Positions 35,539 through 44,262 of a stretch of DNA of 64,000 nucleotides are shown here, piece after piece. The position numbers and the translations under genes were made by a program. The stretch is from Streptomyces sp. JHA26 (GTDB lineage: Bacteria > Actinomycetota > Actinomycetes > Streptomycetales > Streptomycetaceae): assembly GCF_002005565.1 (NCBI RefSeq), contig NZ_BDJC01000013.1:79702-143701 (forward strand), written 5' to 3'. The notes beneath the pieces were generated by a model, which was given only the letters and a program-made list of their open reading frames with translations, had not been told where the DNA came from and made no database searches. The first letter of the stretch is position 1; each line of letters begins with the position of its first letter.

Positions 35539-36834
35539 CTACGCGCGGCCGGCCGTCTTCTGCGTCTTGCGGGTGACCGCGTCGATGACGACGGTCGCCA
35601 GCAGGACGCCACCGGTGATCATGTACTGGACCGGGGAGGCGATGCCCTGCAGGGCGAGGCCGTACTGGATCGAGATGATGACCATCACACCGAGCAGCGC
35701 GTCCCAGGTGCGGCCGCGGCCGCCGAAGAGGGACGTGCCGCCGATCACGGCCGCGGCGATGACGTTCATCAGGAACTCGCCGGTGCCCGCGCCCTGGTTG
35801 GCGGAGGCGATCTTCGAGGCGACGAAGAGGCCGCCGATCGCGGCGAAGGTGCCGGCGATCGCGAAGACCGAGATGCGGACCAGGTCCACGTTGATGCCGG
35901 CCCTGCGGGACGCCTCGACGCTGCCGCCGAGCGCGTAGATCTTGCGGCCGTAGGCGGTGCGGCGCAGCACGAAGTCCGTGAGCGCCAGGAACGCCAGGAA
36001 GATCACCACGGCCAGGGGCAGGCCCTTGTACTGGTTGAAGACGATCGCCACGGCGAAGGCCAGCACGGCCAGCAGCACCGTGCGCACGATGATCTCGCTC
36101 AGCGGCCGGGACGGCACCCCGACGGCGGCACGGCGGCGGTTGTCGAAGAACGCGGTGAGGAAGTACCCCGCGGTCACGACGATCGCCAGGCCGTAGGCGG
36201 CGGCCACGTCGCTGAAGTAGTAGCTGGTCAGCTGGGCGACCACGCCGTCGGCGTCCAGGTTGATGGTGCCGTTGCTGCCGAGGATCTGCAGCATGAAGCC
36301 CTGCCAGAACAGCAGGCCGGCCAGGGTGACGGCGAAGGCCGGCACACCGATCTTCGCGAAGACGAAGCCGTGGAGCGCGCCGGCCACGGTGCCCGTGAGG
36401 ACGGCCAGCACCAGGGCCAGTATCTCGTTCATGCCGTGCGTGACGCTCAGCACCGCGAAGGTGGCGCCGGCGACACCGCTGACCGAGCCGACCGACAGGT
36501 CGATCTCGCCGAGCAGCAGCACGAAGACGATGCCGACGGCGATCATGCCGGTGCCGACCATGGCGACCGACATGTCGGAGAAGTTGCCGGCGGTGAGGAA
36601 GTTGGAGTTCAGGCTGGTGAAGATGGCCCAGATGATCAGCAGGCCGACGACGACCGGGAGGGACCCGAGGTCACCCGCCTTCATCTTCCGCTTGAACTCG
36701 CCCACATAGCCTGCGAAACCCTGTTCGCGCACCAGCAGCCGGGGGTCGACCGTGGGGACCGCGGCGGAGGCGGCCTCGGGGTTCTCGACCGCGGGCTCCC
36801 CCGCGGGGGTGGTGGAGGTCTTGTCGATGCTCAC
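35539..36834 (-). CDS. xylH: Xylose-type sugar ABC transporter permease
   Basis: A 431-residue permease of the ribose/xylose (BPD_transp_2) family. After a 50-residue cytoplasmic tail there are about ten membrane segments; the family signature is GEIDLSVGSVSGVAGA near residue 108, followed by GVPAFAVTLAGLL near 165 and AVIGGTSLFGGRGRTWDALLG near 370. GTG 36832-36834 overlaps the ATPase stop by 4 bases (translational coupling). It forms the membrane channel for the XylF-bound sugar. Confidence 0.9.
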   Translation of the reverse strand: MSIDKTSTTPAGEPAVENPEAASAAVPTVDPRLLVREQGFAGYVGEFKRKMKAGDLGSLPVVVGLLIIWAIFTSLNSNFLTAGNFSDMSVAMVGTGMIAVGIVFVLLLGEIDLSVGSVSGVAGATFAVLSVTHGMNEILALVLAVLTGTVAGALHGFVFAKIGVPAFAVTLAGLLFWQGFMLQILGSNGTINLDADGVVAQLTSYYFSDVAAAYGLAIVVTAGYFLTAFFDNRRRAAVGVPSRPLSEIIVRTVLLAVLAFAVAIVFNQYKGLPLAVVIFLAFLALTDFVLRRTAYGRKIYALGGSVEASRRAGINVDLVRISVFAIAGTFAAIGGLFVASKIASANQGAGTGEFLMNVIAAAVIGGTSLFGGRGRTWDALLGVMVIISIQYGLALQGIASPVQYMITGGVLLATVVIDAVTRKTQKTAGRA

Positions 36835-37613
36835 TTCTTGATCTCCCCATTGGTGCGCGCCGCACGACGGGTCACGGCGTTGTCCGTGGCGCCCGTGATG
36901 GCGGAGATGATCTCTTCCTGCGAGGTCGACTTGACCTCGAAGACGCCGTTGTTGCGGCCCAGACGCAGGACGGCGACCTTGTCGGCGACCGCCTTGACAT
37001 CGGCCATGTTGTGGCTGATGAGGATGACGGCGTGGCCGCGCTCGCGCAGCCGCTCGACCAGGTCGAGGACCTGCGCGGTCTGCTCGACGCCGAGGGCGGC
37101 GGTGGGCTCGTCCAGGATGACCAGCTTGGGGTCACCGAGCATGGAGCGGGCGATCGCCACGACCTGGCGCTGACCGCCGGAGAGCGAGGCGATCGGGATG
37201 CGGACGCTGGGGATGCGGATGGACAGCGTGTCCAGCAGCTCGCGCGAGCGGCGCTCCATCTCCACCTCGTCCAGGACGCCGCGCTTGCGCAGCTCCCGGC
37301 CGAGGTAGAGGTTGCCGACGACGTCGATGTTGTCGCACAGCGCGAGGTCCTGGTAGACCGTCGCGATGCCCAGGTTCTGGGCGTCGTGCGGCCTGTTGAT
37401 GGTGACGGCCTTGCCGTCCCACTCGATGGCGCCCTCGTCGATCGGGTGCACGCCGGCGATCGTCTTGACCAGCGTGGATTTTCCGGCACCGTTGTCGCCC
37501 ACCAGGGCGACCACCTCACCGGCGTGGACCTCAAGCTCTACGTCGGTGAGCGCCTGGACGGCACCGAATCGCTTGGAGACCCCGCGCAACGCCAGCACGG
37601 GCGTAGCGGACAC
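36831..37613 (-). CDS. xylG: Xylose-type sugar ABC transporter ATPase
   Basis: A 260-residue single-domain ATPase. Walker A GDNGAGKST near 40, Q-loop TVYQDLALCD near 90, signature LSGGQRQ near 145, Walker B VILDEPTAAL near 168 and switch His ISHNMADV near 200. The start is GTG 37613 because AAGGAG then lies 9 bases upstream; an in-frame ATG at 37620-37622 abuts the ribosome site and is less likely. Unlike XylG of enteric bacteria it has one, not two, ATPase domains, as in other actinobacterial systems. Confidence 0.9.
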   Translation of the reverse strand: MSATPVLALRGVSKRFGAVQALTDVELEVHAGEVVALVGDNGAGKSTLVKTIAGVHPIDEGAIEWDGKAVTINRPHDAQNLGIATVYQDLALCDNIDVVGNLYLGRELRKRGVLDEVEMERRSRELLDTLSIRIPSVRIPIASLSGGQRQVVAIARSMLGDPKLVILDEPTAALGVEQTAQVLDLVERLRERGHAVILISHNMADVKAVADKVAVLRLGRNNGVFEVKSTSQEEIISAITGATDNAVTRRAARTNGEIKK

Positions 37614-37701
37614 GTGAACCATCTCCTTCGCCGCCTGACCCGGCGGGAGGTTGTGCAGAACGACTGGGTGGGGGGCGGGTGACACCCGCGGGGTGTTCCG
37701 T

Positions 37702-37747
37702 CCGGCGCCCCGCGTAGCTTGCGGGGCTGATGAGTGCGGGGCGCCGG
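37702..37747 (-). promoter_or_regulatory. Intercistronic hairpin between xylF and xylG
   Basis: CCGGCGCCCCGC (37702-37713) and GCGGGGCGCCGG (37736-37747) form a perfect 12-bp stem. Hairpins at this place usually stabilise the binding-protein mRNA or attenuate the downstream genes, giving more XylF than XylG/XylH. Confidence 0.7.
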
Positions 37748-37804
37748 AGGAAGCTGCGTGCCGCCGGTCCCGTACGCGCTCGGCGGGCACGGGGGCGGGG
37801 CCGC

Positions 37805-38920
37805 CTACTTCAGGCCGGCCTTGTCGCAGGCGGCCTTGTAGTTGCCGGCGCAGATCTCGTCGAGGGTGTAGAAGCCCTCCTTGATGACGGTCTCCTTGAT
37901 GTTGTCCTTGGTCAGCGAGACGACCGGGACGAGCACCGTCGGAACGCCCTTGGTGGTGGCGCTGTCGGACTTGCTCGTGGCGAGGGAGTCGAGCGACTTG
38001 CCCTGGGCGAGGGCGACGGCCATCTCGCCGGCGACCGCGGCCTCCTGCGGGTAGGACTTGTAGACGCTCATGTACTGCTCACCGGTGAGGATGCGCTGCA
38101 CGCCCGCGAGCTCGGCGTCCTGGCCGGTGACCGGGATGTTGCTGATGCCGGCGGCCTTCAGGGCGGTGATGATGCCGCCCGCCATGCCGTCGTTGGCGGA
38201 GTAGACGCCGACGATCTTGTCCTTGCCGAGGGCGGAGATGGCGCCTTCCATGTTGGAGTTGGCGTTCTCCGGCTTCCACTCCTTGGTGTCGTACTCGCGG
38301 CCGACCTTCACCTTGCCGTCGAGCACGGAGTGGGCGCCCTCCTTGAACTGCTTGGCGTTCGGGTCGGTGGAGGAACCGTTCATCATGACGATCTGGCCGT
38401 CCTTGGCCTTGTCGCCCAGCGCCTTCAGCAGGGCCTCGCCCTGGGTCTTGCCGACGGTCACGTTGTCGAACGAGGTGTAGGCGTCGATCGGGCCCTCGGC
38501 CAGGCGGTCGTAGGCGACGACCGGGATGCCCTGGTCCTTGGCCTTCTTGACCGAGCCGGCGATGGCCTTGGAGTCCACCGCGTCCACGATCAGGACGTCG
38601 ACCTTGTTGGTCACCATCGTGTCGACCTGCTGCGCCTGCAGCGTGGCGTCCTGCTTGGCGTTGGCGTAGACGACCTCGCCCTTGTTGTTCGTGAGCTCCT
38701 TGACCTTCTTCTCGATCAAGGGCTTGTCGAACTTCTCGTAGCGCGCGGTCTGGTTCTCGGGAAGGAGCAGACCGACCTTGATGGCGTCGCCCTTCTTGGC
38801 GGCGGAGTCGGACGAGTCCGCCTTGTCGCCGGACTCCTTGGCGCTGCCACAGGCGGCCAGCGAGACGGCCATCGCGGTGGTGGCAACGGCGACGGCGGCA
38901 CGACGCATACGCGTGTTCAC
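37805..38920 (-). CDS. xylF: Xylose-binding lipoprotein
   Basis: A 371-residue periplasmic-binding-protein-like lipoprotein with lipobox LAAC (Cys near residue 24). The mature part is a Peripla_BP_4 fold: IKVGLLLPENQTARYEKFD near 48, VDVLIVDAVDSKAIAG near 105, VVAYDRLAEGPIDAYTSFDN near 130 and PVTGQDAELAGVQRI near 260, all close to XylF proteins. It catches xylose outside the membrane and hands it to XylGH. GTG start at 38918-38920. Confidence 0.9.
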   Translation of the reverse strand: MNTRMRRAAVAVATTAMAVSLAACGSAKESGDKADSSDSAAKKGDAIKVGLLLPENQTARYEKFDKPLIEKKVKELTNNKGEVVYANAKQDATLQAQQVDTMVTNKVDVLIVDAVDSKAIAGSVKKAKDQGIPVVAYDRLAEGPIDAYTSFDNVTVGKTQGEALLKALGDKAKDGQIVMMNGSSTDPNAKQFKEGAHSVLDGKVKVGREYDTKEWKPENANSNMEGAISALGKDKIVGVYSANDGMAGGIITALKAAGISNIPVTGQDAELAGVQRILTGEQYMSVYKSYPQEAAVAGEMAVALAQGKSLDSLATSKSDSATTKGVPTVLVPVVSLTKDNIKETVIKEGFYTLDEICAGNYKAACDKAGLK

Positions 38921-39017
38921 TTCAGAAACCTCCCTGACGAGGCCGCGTCGTTGCGGCCGAGGTGGCTGGAAGTCAACTCGGCCACACGTGCGACGTCAAG
39001 AAGTAAATCCTTAACGA

Positions 39018-39035
39018 GATGGCAACGGTGCCATC
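39018..39035. promoter_or_regulatory. Palindrome between the ROK regulator and xylF
   Basis: GATGGCA-ACGG-TGCCATC has perfect 7-bp arms, 6 bases beyond the regulator stop and about 100 bases upstream of xylF. It may be a regulator operator for xylFGH or a short terminator. A TTGAC-like -35 element occurs between it and xylF on the minus strand. Confidence 0.45.
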
Positions 39036-39041
39036 CGTTCT

Positions 39042-40298
39042 CTAAGTGAAGGCAGGAGCCGCCACGGGCAGGGCGCCGTTCACGGTTCCGTCCAAAAGCG
39101 TCGAATCGCCCATCTCGCTGAGGGCCAGGGCGAGCGCGCCGAGGACCTCCGCACGGCCGCCAAGTGCCCCGGGGAGAACGGAGAGTTGACGCGCCGCGCT
39201 GGGGATGGCGTAGCGGCCGACGGACTCCCTTATGGGGCCCAGCACCAGCTCGCCCGCCTCGGCCAGGTCGCCGCCGAGGACCACGCGGCTCGGGTTGAGC
39301 AGGTTGCAGAGATTGGCGACCCCGCTGCCGATGTGGCGGCCGACGTCGGCGATCACCCGGCGGCAGCCCGGGTCGCCGTCCCGCGCCAGCCGCACGACGC
39401 CCTCCATCGTCAGCTCCGTGCCGTGGCTCGGCTGGAGCAGCGGGAGCACGTAGCGTGCGGATGCGAAGGTCTCCAGGCAGCCGCGGTTGCCGCAGCGGCA
39501 GACGGGACCGGCCTCGTCCAGCGTGATGTGCCCGATCTCCCCCGCGGTGCCGCCGGGGCCGCGGTAGATCTTGCCGTTGATCACCAGACCTGATCCGACA
39601 CCGCTGGCGACCTTGATGTACGCGAGGTCGCGCACGCCCCGGCCGCTGCCCCAGACCAGCTCGCCCAGGGCGCCGAGGTTGGCGTCGTTGTCCACGTGCA
39701 CGGGCACGCCGAGCCGCCCCCGCAGCTCCTCGGCGGGCCGGGTGCCGCCCCAGCCGGGGAGGATGGCGGTCGAGCCCAGTGTCCCGGACTCCACGTCGAT
39801 CGGGCCGGGCACGCCGAGGCCCACGCCGGCGACCTTGGAACGGTCGACGCCGGTGGCCTCGATCAGCCTGCTGACCAGCTGTTCCGCCCGGTCGAAGCCC
39901 TGCGCCGCGGACGCGTCGACGTCCAGCGGCTCGGACTCCTCGGCGAGCACCTGGTGGGCGAGGTTCCCGACCGCGACGCGCAAATGCGTGTGCCCGAAGT
40001 CGACGCCGATGACGATGCCGGCGTCCCCGCTCAGCGAGACGCTGCGGGCCCGGCGGCCGCCCGCCGAGGTGGGTGTGACCTCGACGGTCCCGCTGTCCTT
40101 CAGTTCCCGGACGATGTTGGAGACCGTCGCCGCGGACAGGCCCGTCGTCCTCGCGATCTCCGCCTGCGTGAGCGACCCGGCGAGCCGTACCGCTCGTACG
40201 ACCCGTTCCAGGTTGGCTCGGTGCAGCGACGACTGCGACCCGGGAGTCTCCACGACGACCTCCTGCGCGCGGGGCCGCTTCGATGAGGCCCCGTCCAT
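39042..40298 (-). CDS. rok7B7: ROK-family transcriptional regulator Rok7B7
   Basis: A 418-residue regulator: N-terminal winged helix (SLTQAEIARTTGLSAATVSNIVREL, near 40-65) and a C-terminal ROK sugar-kinase-like domain (GVDFGHTHLRVAVGN near 100; GVGLGVPGPID near 165; EIGHITL near 258; zinc motif CRCGNRGCLE near 270). ATG 40298 is preferred; an in-frame TTG lies 6 bases upstream. Its position directly upstream of xylFGH on the same strand is that of S. coelicolor Rok7B7 (SCO6008), known to control the xylose operon, carbon catabolite control and antibiotic production. Confidence 0.88.
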   Translation of the reverse strand: MDGASSKRPRAQEVVVETPGSQSSLHRANLERVVRAVRLAGSLTQAEIARTTGLSAATVSNIVRELKDSGTVEVTPTSAGGRRARSVSLSGDAGIVIGVDFGHTHLRVAVGNLAHQVLAEESEPLDVDASAAQGFDRAEQLVSRLIEATGVDRSKVAGVGLGVPGPIDVESGTLGSTAILPGWGGTRPAEELRGRLGVPVHVDNDANLGALGELVWGSGRGVRDLAYIKVASGVGSGLVINGKIYRGPGGTAGEIGHITLDEAGPVCRCGNRGCLETFASARYVLPLLQPSHGTELTMEGVVRLARDGDPGCRRVIADVGRHIGSGVANLCNLLNPSRVVLGGDLAEAGELVLGPIRESVGRYAIPSAARQLSVLPGALGGRAEVLGALALALSEMGDSTLLDGTVNGALPVAAPAFT

Positions 40299-40384
40299 GT
40301 CCAACTAGTGAACTCTAAGCTGAGCCGTTCGGGTCGCCTCCCGTCAAGAGGTTGAACCGCATCCGGGTGCCCCGCGCACGCACA

Positions 40385-40420
40385 CGCATGCCGCCCCCGG
40401 GGCTCCGGGAGCGGCATGCG
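40385..40420 (-). terminator. Terminator after ngcG
   Basis: CGCATGCCGC (40385-40394) and GCGGCATGCG (40411-40420) are perfect 10-bp arms with an inner CCCGG/CCGGG pairing, starting 17 bases after the permease stop. Confidence 0.85.
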
Positions 40421-40437
40421 CGAGGGTCGGCGGGAGG

Positions 40438-41361
40438 TTACTTCAGGGCGCCCGCCGTGAGCCCCTGGACCACCTGGCGCTGGAAGACGATGTACGCGGC
40501 CAGCACCGGCAGCATCGCCATCACCAGGCCCGCGAACAGTCCCGACCAGTCACCCTTGTAGCCCTGGCTGACCGCCAGTTGGACCAGGCCCTGGGTGAGG
40601 ACGTGCTTGTCGGGGTCGGTGTTCAGCACCGTGGGCAGCATGTACTGGTTCCACTGCCCCAGGAAGTTGAAGATCCCCACGCTGATCAGGCCGGGCTTGG
40701 CCATCGGCAGCATGATCTGGAAGAACGTCCGGGTGTGGGAGGCCCCGTCCACGAACGCCGCCTCCGCCACCGAACTCGGCAGGGTCCGGAAGAACCCGGT
40801 CAGGAAGAACACCGTGAAGGGCAGCGAGTAGGCGATGTAGACCAGGATCAGCCCGTGGATGGTGTTCAGCAGCCCCATGTTGTCCACCACGTAGAACAGC
40901 GGGACCAGCGCGAGCATGATCGGGAAGCTCATGCCGCCGATGAACAGGTAGTAGATGAACCGGTTGCCCGGGAAGTCGAAGCGGGCGAGCACGTAGGCCG
41001 CCATGGAGCCGAGCACCAGGGTGCCGATGAGCGAGCCGCCGACCACCAGGACGGTGTTGAGGAAGTAGTCGCCCATGTGGGCCTGGGACCAGGCCCGCGA
41101 CCAGTTGTCGAAGTTCAGCCTGTCGGGCAGTGACCAGGGCGAGCCGAAGATCGAGGCGTCGTCCTTGAAGGAGGTCATCACCGCCCAGACCAGCGGCATC
41201 CCGACCATGATCGCCCAGATGACGAGGACGCCGTGGGAGAAGACGTTGAGGGTGGCGCCCTCCTTCTTCCCTCCGTCGGGTCCGCCGGGCGGGGCCTCGG
41301 TCTTGCGGACGACGGGGCCGGACTCGGCCGGTACGGGCGCGGGGGTCTCGGTCGTCTTCAT
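40438..41361 (-). CDS. ngcG: Sugar ABC transporter permease (MalG type)
   Basis: A 307-residue inner-membrane permease with six membrane segments after a Pro-rich cytoplasmic tail. The EAA loop that docks the ATPase reads EAAFVDGASHTRTFFQIMLPMAKPG near residue 205. Start ATG 41359-41361 is 2 bases beyond the ngcF stop. The operon order (binding protein, MalF-type, MalG-type) and lack of its own ATPase gene suggest use of the shared multiple-sugar ATPase MsiK, as known for Streptomyces chitobiose and cellobiose systems. Confidence 0.82.
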   Translation of the reverse strand: MKTTETPAPVPAESGPVVRKTEAPPGGPDGGKKEGATLNVFSHGVLVIWAIMVGMPLVWAVMTSFKDDASIFGSPWSLPDRLNFDNWSRAWSQAHMGDYFLNTVLVVGGSLIGTLVLGSMAAYVLARFDFPGNRFIYYLFIGGMSFPIMLALVPLFYVVDNMGLLNTIHGLILVYIAYSLPFTVFFLTGFFRTLPSSVAEAAFVDGASHTRTFFQIMLPMAKPGLISVGIFNFLGQWNQYMLPTVLNTDPDKHVLTQGLVQLAVSQGYKGDWSGLFAGLVMAMLPVLAAYIVFQRQVVQGLTAGALK

Positions 41362-41363
41362 GA

Positions 41364-42290
41364 TCAGAACTCCAGCCGCTCGCGCCGGCCCAGCCGCATC
41401 ACGACGGCGGCGAAGGCCAGCGTGACGACGAGCAGGGCGACGCCGATCGTGGTGGCGTAGGCGGCCTGACCGTCACGGAACGCCTTCTGGTACACGTACA
41501 GGACCATGACGGTGGTCGAGTAGTCGGGGCCGCCGGGACCGGTCGTCATGATCTGTACGACCGCGAACGACTCGGCGCCGAGCGCGAGGATGCCCATGTA
41601 GACCCAGCCGGACTGCACGGTGTCCCACAGCAGCGGCAGGGTGACCTTGAAGAAGGTCGTGGCGCGGTTCGCCCCGTCCAGCAGCGCGGCCTCGTACAGC
41701 TCCGCCGGGATGGACGCCATGCCCGCGGAGAACAGGACCACGAAGAAGCCGACCGTGGACCAGACGAGCACCGCCATCACGCACCACAGCGCCAGGTTCG
41801 GGTCGCCCAGCCACAGCGGCTGGACCGATTCCAGGCCGATGCCGCGCAGCAGCGAGTTGATCGCGCCGCTGTCCGGGTTGTACGCGAACGCGAACAGCAG
41901 GGCGACGATCGCGATGGACAGGACCTGCGGGAAGAAGTAGACGATCTTGTAGAAGCCGGAGCCGCGGACACCGGTGATCACCGGTCCGCCGCGGCGGTGG
42001 CGTCCGCCCACGTTGATCATGAAGGCGAAGAACAGCGCCAGGCCGAGTGTCACCAGCGGCACCAGCAGGGCGAACATCACACTGTGCTGCAACGACTTCC
42101 AGAAGATGTCGTCGTCGAGCATCCGCGAGTAGTTGTCGAAGCCGACCATCGTGAACTCGGGACTCAGTCCCGTCCAGTCCGTGAACGAGTAGTAGATGGA
42201 CTGGATGAACGGCCAGACGACGAAGAGCGCGTACAGCCCCAGGGGAACCGCCAGGAACCCCACGATGAACCGGTACTTGCCGTGCTGCAT
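41364..42290 (-). CDS. ngcF: Sugar ABC transporter permease (MalF type)
   Basis: A 308-residue permease with six membrane segments; the first one (FLAVPLGLYALFVVWPFIQSIYYS) and the EAA loop (YEAALLDGANRATTFFKVTLPLLWD near residue 205) are typical of the MalF branch. ATG 42288-42290. It pairs with NgcG to form the channel. Confidence 0.82.
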   Translation of the reverse strand: MQHGKYRFIVGFLAVPLGLYALFVVWPFIQSIYYSFTDWTGLSPEFTMVGFDNYSRMLDDDIFWKSLQHSVMFALLVPLVTLGLALFFAFMINVGGRHRRGGPVITGVRGSGFYKIVYFFPQVLSIAIVALLFAFAYNPDSGAINSLLRGIGLESVQPLWLGDPNLALWCVMAVLVWSTVGFFVVLFSAGMASIPAELYEAALLDGANRATTFFKVTLPLLWDTVQSGWVYMGILALGAESFAVVQIMTTGPGGPDYSTTVMVLYVYQKAFRDGQAAYATTIGVALLVVTLAFAAVVMRLGRRERLEF

Positions 42291-42328
42291 TGCTACCGAC
42301 CCCGATCTGCGCGCGGGTGGCGCCGCCG

Positions 42329-42362
42329 GGGCCCGGCCGGCGAGGGGCTGCCGGCCGGGCCC
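42329..42362 (-). promoter_or_regulatory. Intercistronic hairpin between ngcE and ngcF
   Basis: GGGCCCGGCCGGC (42329-42341) and GCCGGCCGGGCCC (42350-42362) make a perfect 13-bp stem with an 8-base loop, 13 bases after the ngcE stop. It likely lowers expression of the permeases relative to the binding protein. Confidence 0.75.
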
Positions 42363-42375
42363 TGGTGACGCGTCC

Positions 42376-43824
42376 TCACTGGTGCTTGTAGTGCTTGATC
42401 GAATCGTCCTTGGCCGCCTCGTCGGCGTAGCCCTGGATCTTCTTGATCGCCTCGGCCGGGGTGAGGCGGCCGGCCATCATCTCGCCGAGTCCGCCGACGC
42501 CGATCTTCTCCTTCTGGAGCTGCACGTACCAGTCCTGCAGACGCGGGTTCACCACGTTGGTGCCCGCCAGGTCCAGCGCCGCGACACCGGACTTGAGGCC
42601 CGGGGTGAGCTCGATGCCCTCGGTGCCGCCGTTGTACGCGGTCAGCGACTTCACCTTGGACGTGAAGTTCTTCGAGGACGCCTCGCCGAGCATGATGCGC
42701 AGCTGCTCCATGCCGCCGGCGCCGTTGGCCGCCTTGGCCGGGACGATGAACGGCTCGCCGCCGGAGGCCCAGATGGTGCCGAACGGCATCTTGTCGGAGG
42801 AGTCGATGCCGGGCGGAGCCGAGACGGAGAGCTGGAAGTCGGCGGGGATGACCTTCGCGGACTCGTTCTCCACCCAGGAGCCGTTCGGGATGAACAGGGC
42901 GTCGCCCTTGGCCCACGCGGTCTGCGACTGGATGTGGTCCAGGCCCGGGGTGCCCTTGAGGACGTAACCCTTCTTGTAGAGCTCGTACCAGGCCTCGAAG
43001 ACGGTCTTGACCGCGGGGTGCTTCCAGGCGTTCGGCTCGAGGTTGTCGATGGCGTCGAGCACCTCGACGCCGCCGACCTTGCCGATCATCGGGTACATCG
43101 AGAAGGGGATGTAGTACGGGTACTTGCCGGCGTAGGTCCAGCCGGCCATGCCCTTCTTCTTGGCCTTCTCGCAGACCGCCAGCATCTCGTCCCAGGTCTT
43201 CGGGTACTCGGCGTCGAGCGAGTCCAGGGCCTTCTGGGAGTACCAGTTGCCGTAGACCGTGTAGGCGTAGTAGAGGATCCAGACCTTCTCGCCGTCGAAC
43301 TGGCCCATCTCCACGATGCCGGGGCGCAGCGTGTCGCGGACCTTCTTGTTCGGGTCGTCGTAGGACGGGGCGTCCAGCAGCGGGGTGAGGTCGGCGAGCT
43401 GGTTCTTGCCGACCAGGACGCCCATGTCCATCTGCTCGGCGCCGGAGTTGTCGACGAGGTCCGGCGGGTTGCCGCCGTTGAAACGCGGCTGCAGCGTCGA
43501 CTGGATCTTCTGGGTGGCGCTGAACTTCACCTTGGCGTCGGGGAAGTTCTTCTCGTAGACCTTGACGGCGTCCTCGGCGTACTCCTTGCCGAAGCCGCCG
43601 TCGAAGAGGACGAATTCCATCTGGGCGGTCTCGTTGACGGCCAGGGGGTTCTTGGCGGTCTTCTTGCCGGACTCGGCCTTCTTCTGGTCGTCCCCGCCGC
43701 CGCTCGCGCACGCGGACAGGAAGCCCATGGCCGGAACGGAGATCAGGCCGAGTGCGGCGGACCGCTTGATCAGATCGCGGCGGCCGACGCCCGTTCGGTT
43801 GTTCTCGGCGGAAGTGGATCCCAT
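42376..43824 (-). CDS. ngcE: GlcNAc/diacetylchitobiose-type sugar-binding lipoprotein
   Basis: A 482-residue solute-binding lipoprotein exported by Tat: twin Arg in GVGRRDLIKRSAALG near residue 15 and lipobox LSAC near 37. The mature domain is the SBP_bac_1 fold (MEFVLFDGGFGKEY; NPPDLVDNSGAEQMDM; WTYAGKYPYYIPF). ATG 43822-43824 was preferred over the TTG two codons upstream. It matches NgcE (S. coelicolor SCO6005, reported as a lower-affinity diacetylchitobiose binder; from memory). A DasR-like site lies about 175 bases upstream. Confidence 0.82.
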   Translation of the reverse strand: MGSTSAENNRTGVGRRDLIKRSAALGLISVPAMGFLSACASGGGDDQKKAESGKKTAKNPLAVNETAQMEFVLFDGGFGKEYAEDAVKVYEKNFPDAKVKFSATQKIQSTLQPRFNGGNPPDLVDNSGAEQMDMGVLVGKNQLADLTPLLDAPSYDDPNKKVRDTLRPGIVEMGQFDGEKVWILYYAYTVYGNWYSQKALDSLDAEYPKTWDEMLAVCEKAKKKGMAGWTYAGKYPYYIPFSMYPMIGKVGGVEVLDAIDNLEPNAWKHPAVKTVFEAWYELYKKGYVLKGTPGLDHIQSQTAWAKGDALFIPNGSWVENESAKVIPADFQLSVSAPPGIDSSDKMPFGTIWASGGEPFIVPAKAANGAGGMEQLRIMLGEASSKNFTSKVKSLTAYNGGTEGIELTPGLKSGVAALDLAGTNVVNPRLQDWYVQLQKEKIGVGGLGEMMAGRLTPAEAIKKIQGYADEAAKDDSIKHYKHQ

Positions 43825-43911
43825 GCTCAAGTCCTCGCCTTCTCCAGGACTCAGGCGGTGAACCGGATCCTCCCCGGCACCGCGATCGGGTCACGCTGGG
43901 TCGTGCAGGAA

Positions 43912-43946
43912 GTACGGGTACTGCTGTACGGGTACTGCTGTACGGG
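43912..43946. repeat. 14-bp tandem repeat (2.5 copies) upstream of ngcE
   Basis: GTACGGGTACTGCT occurs at 43912-43925 and 43926-43939, followed by a partial third unit GTACGGG. It lies in the ngcE leader region; no function is evident. Confidence 0.85.
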
Positions 43947-43997
43947 CGCCTTGGCGGTGTGCTTGCGCGGTTCCCCCCACGGATCCCCCGGTGGCCG

Positions 43998-44013
43998 ACA
44001 GGTATAGTCCACT
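43998..44013. promoter_or_regulatory. DasR-responsive-element-like site upstream of ngcE
   Basis: ACAGGTATAGTCCACT agrees with the DasR consensus ACTGGTCTAGACCACT at 13 of 16 positions. DasR is the GntR-family repressor of GlcNAc and chitin metabolism in Streptomyces, so a site before a GlcNAc/chitobiose importer is functionally coherent. Binding is inferred. Confidence 0.55.
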
Positions 44014-44203
44014 TCCCGTCGACGGAGCAAGATCGAATGCATGGTTCCCGGCACGTCTTTTCCGAGTTGAGACCTGGCGGAAATGCGGGCGGACCGCGTG
44101 CCCCCCGAAGGAAATCCCACGGACACCGGGCCCGGACGCCATAACCAACACCCTTGACACCACTGGCCTCTTCACGCCCTACTGTTCCTTGCGCTGCGAA
44201 TCT

Positions 44204-44237
44204 GACAACGTTGTCCATTTCCTCGGAAAGCGCTTCC
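44204..44237 (+). promoter_or_regulatory. Two palindromic operator candidates upstream of the GH92 gene
   Basis: GACAACGTTGTC (44204-44215) is a perfect 12-bp palindrome, and CGGAAAGCGCTTCCGG (44224-44239) is a near-palindrome around AAGCGCTT; both have the central CG of LacI-family operators. A TTGACA at 44154-44159 with TACTGT at 44180-44185 could be the promoter, though the 20-base spacer is long. Together they suggest sugar-dependent repression of the mannosidase. Confidence 0.5.
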
Positions 44238-44262
44238 GGGGAGCGCAGGGAGGTACTGGGGC

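Noticed and set aside
37620..37622. ATG 37622 as xylG start
   Set aside because: It would leave no spacing to the AAGGAG site; GTG 37613 gives a 9-base spacing and the usual N-terminus.
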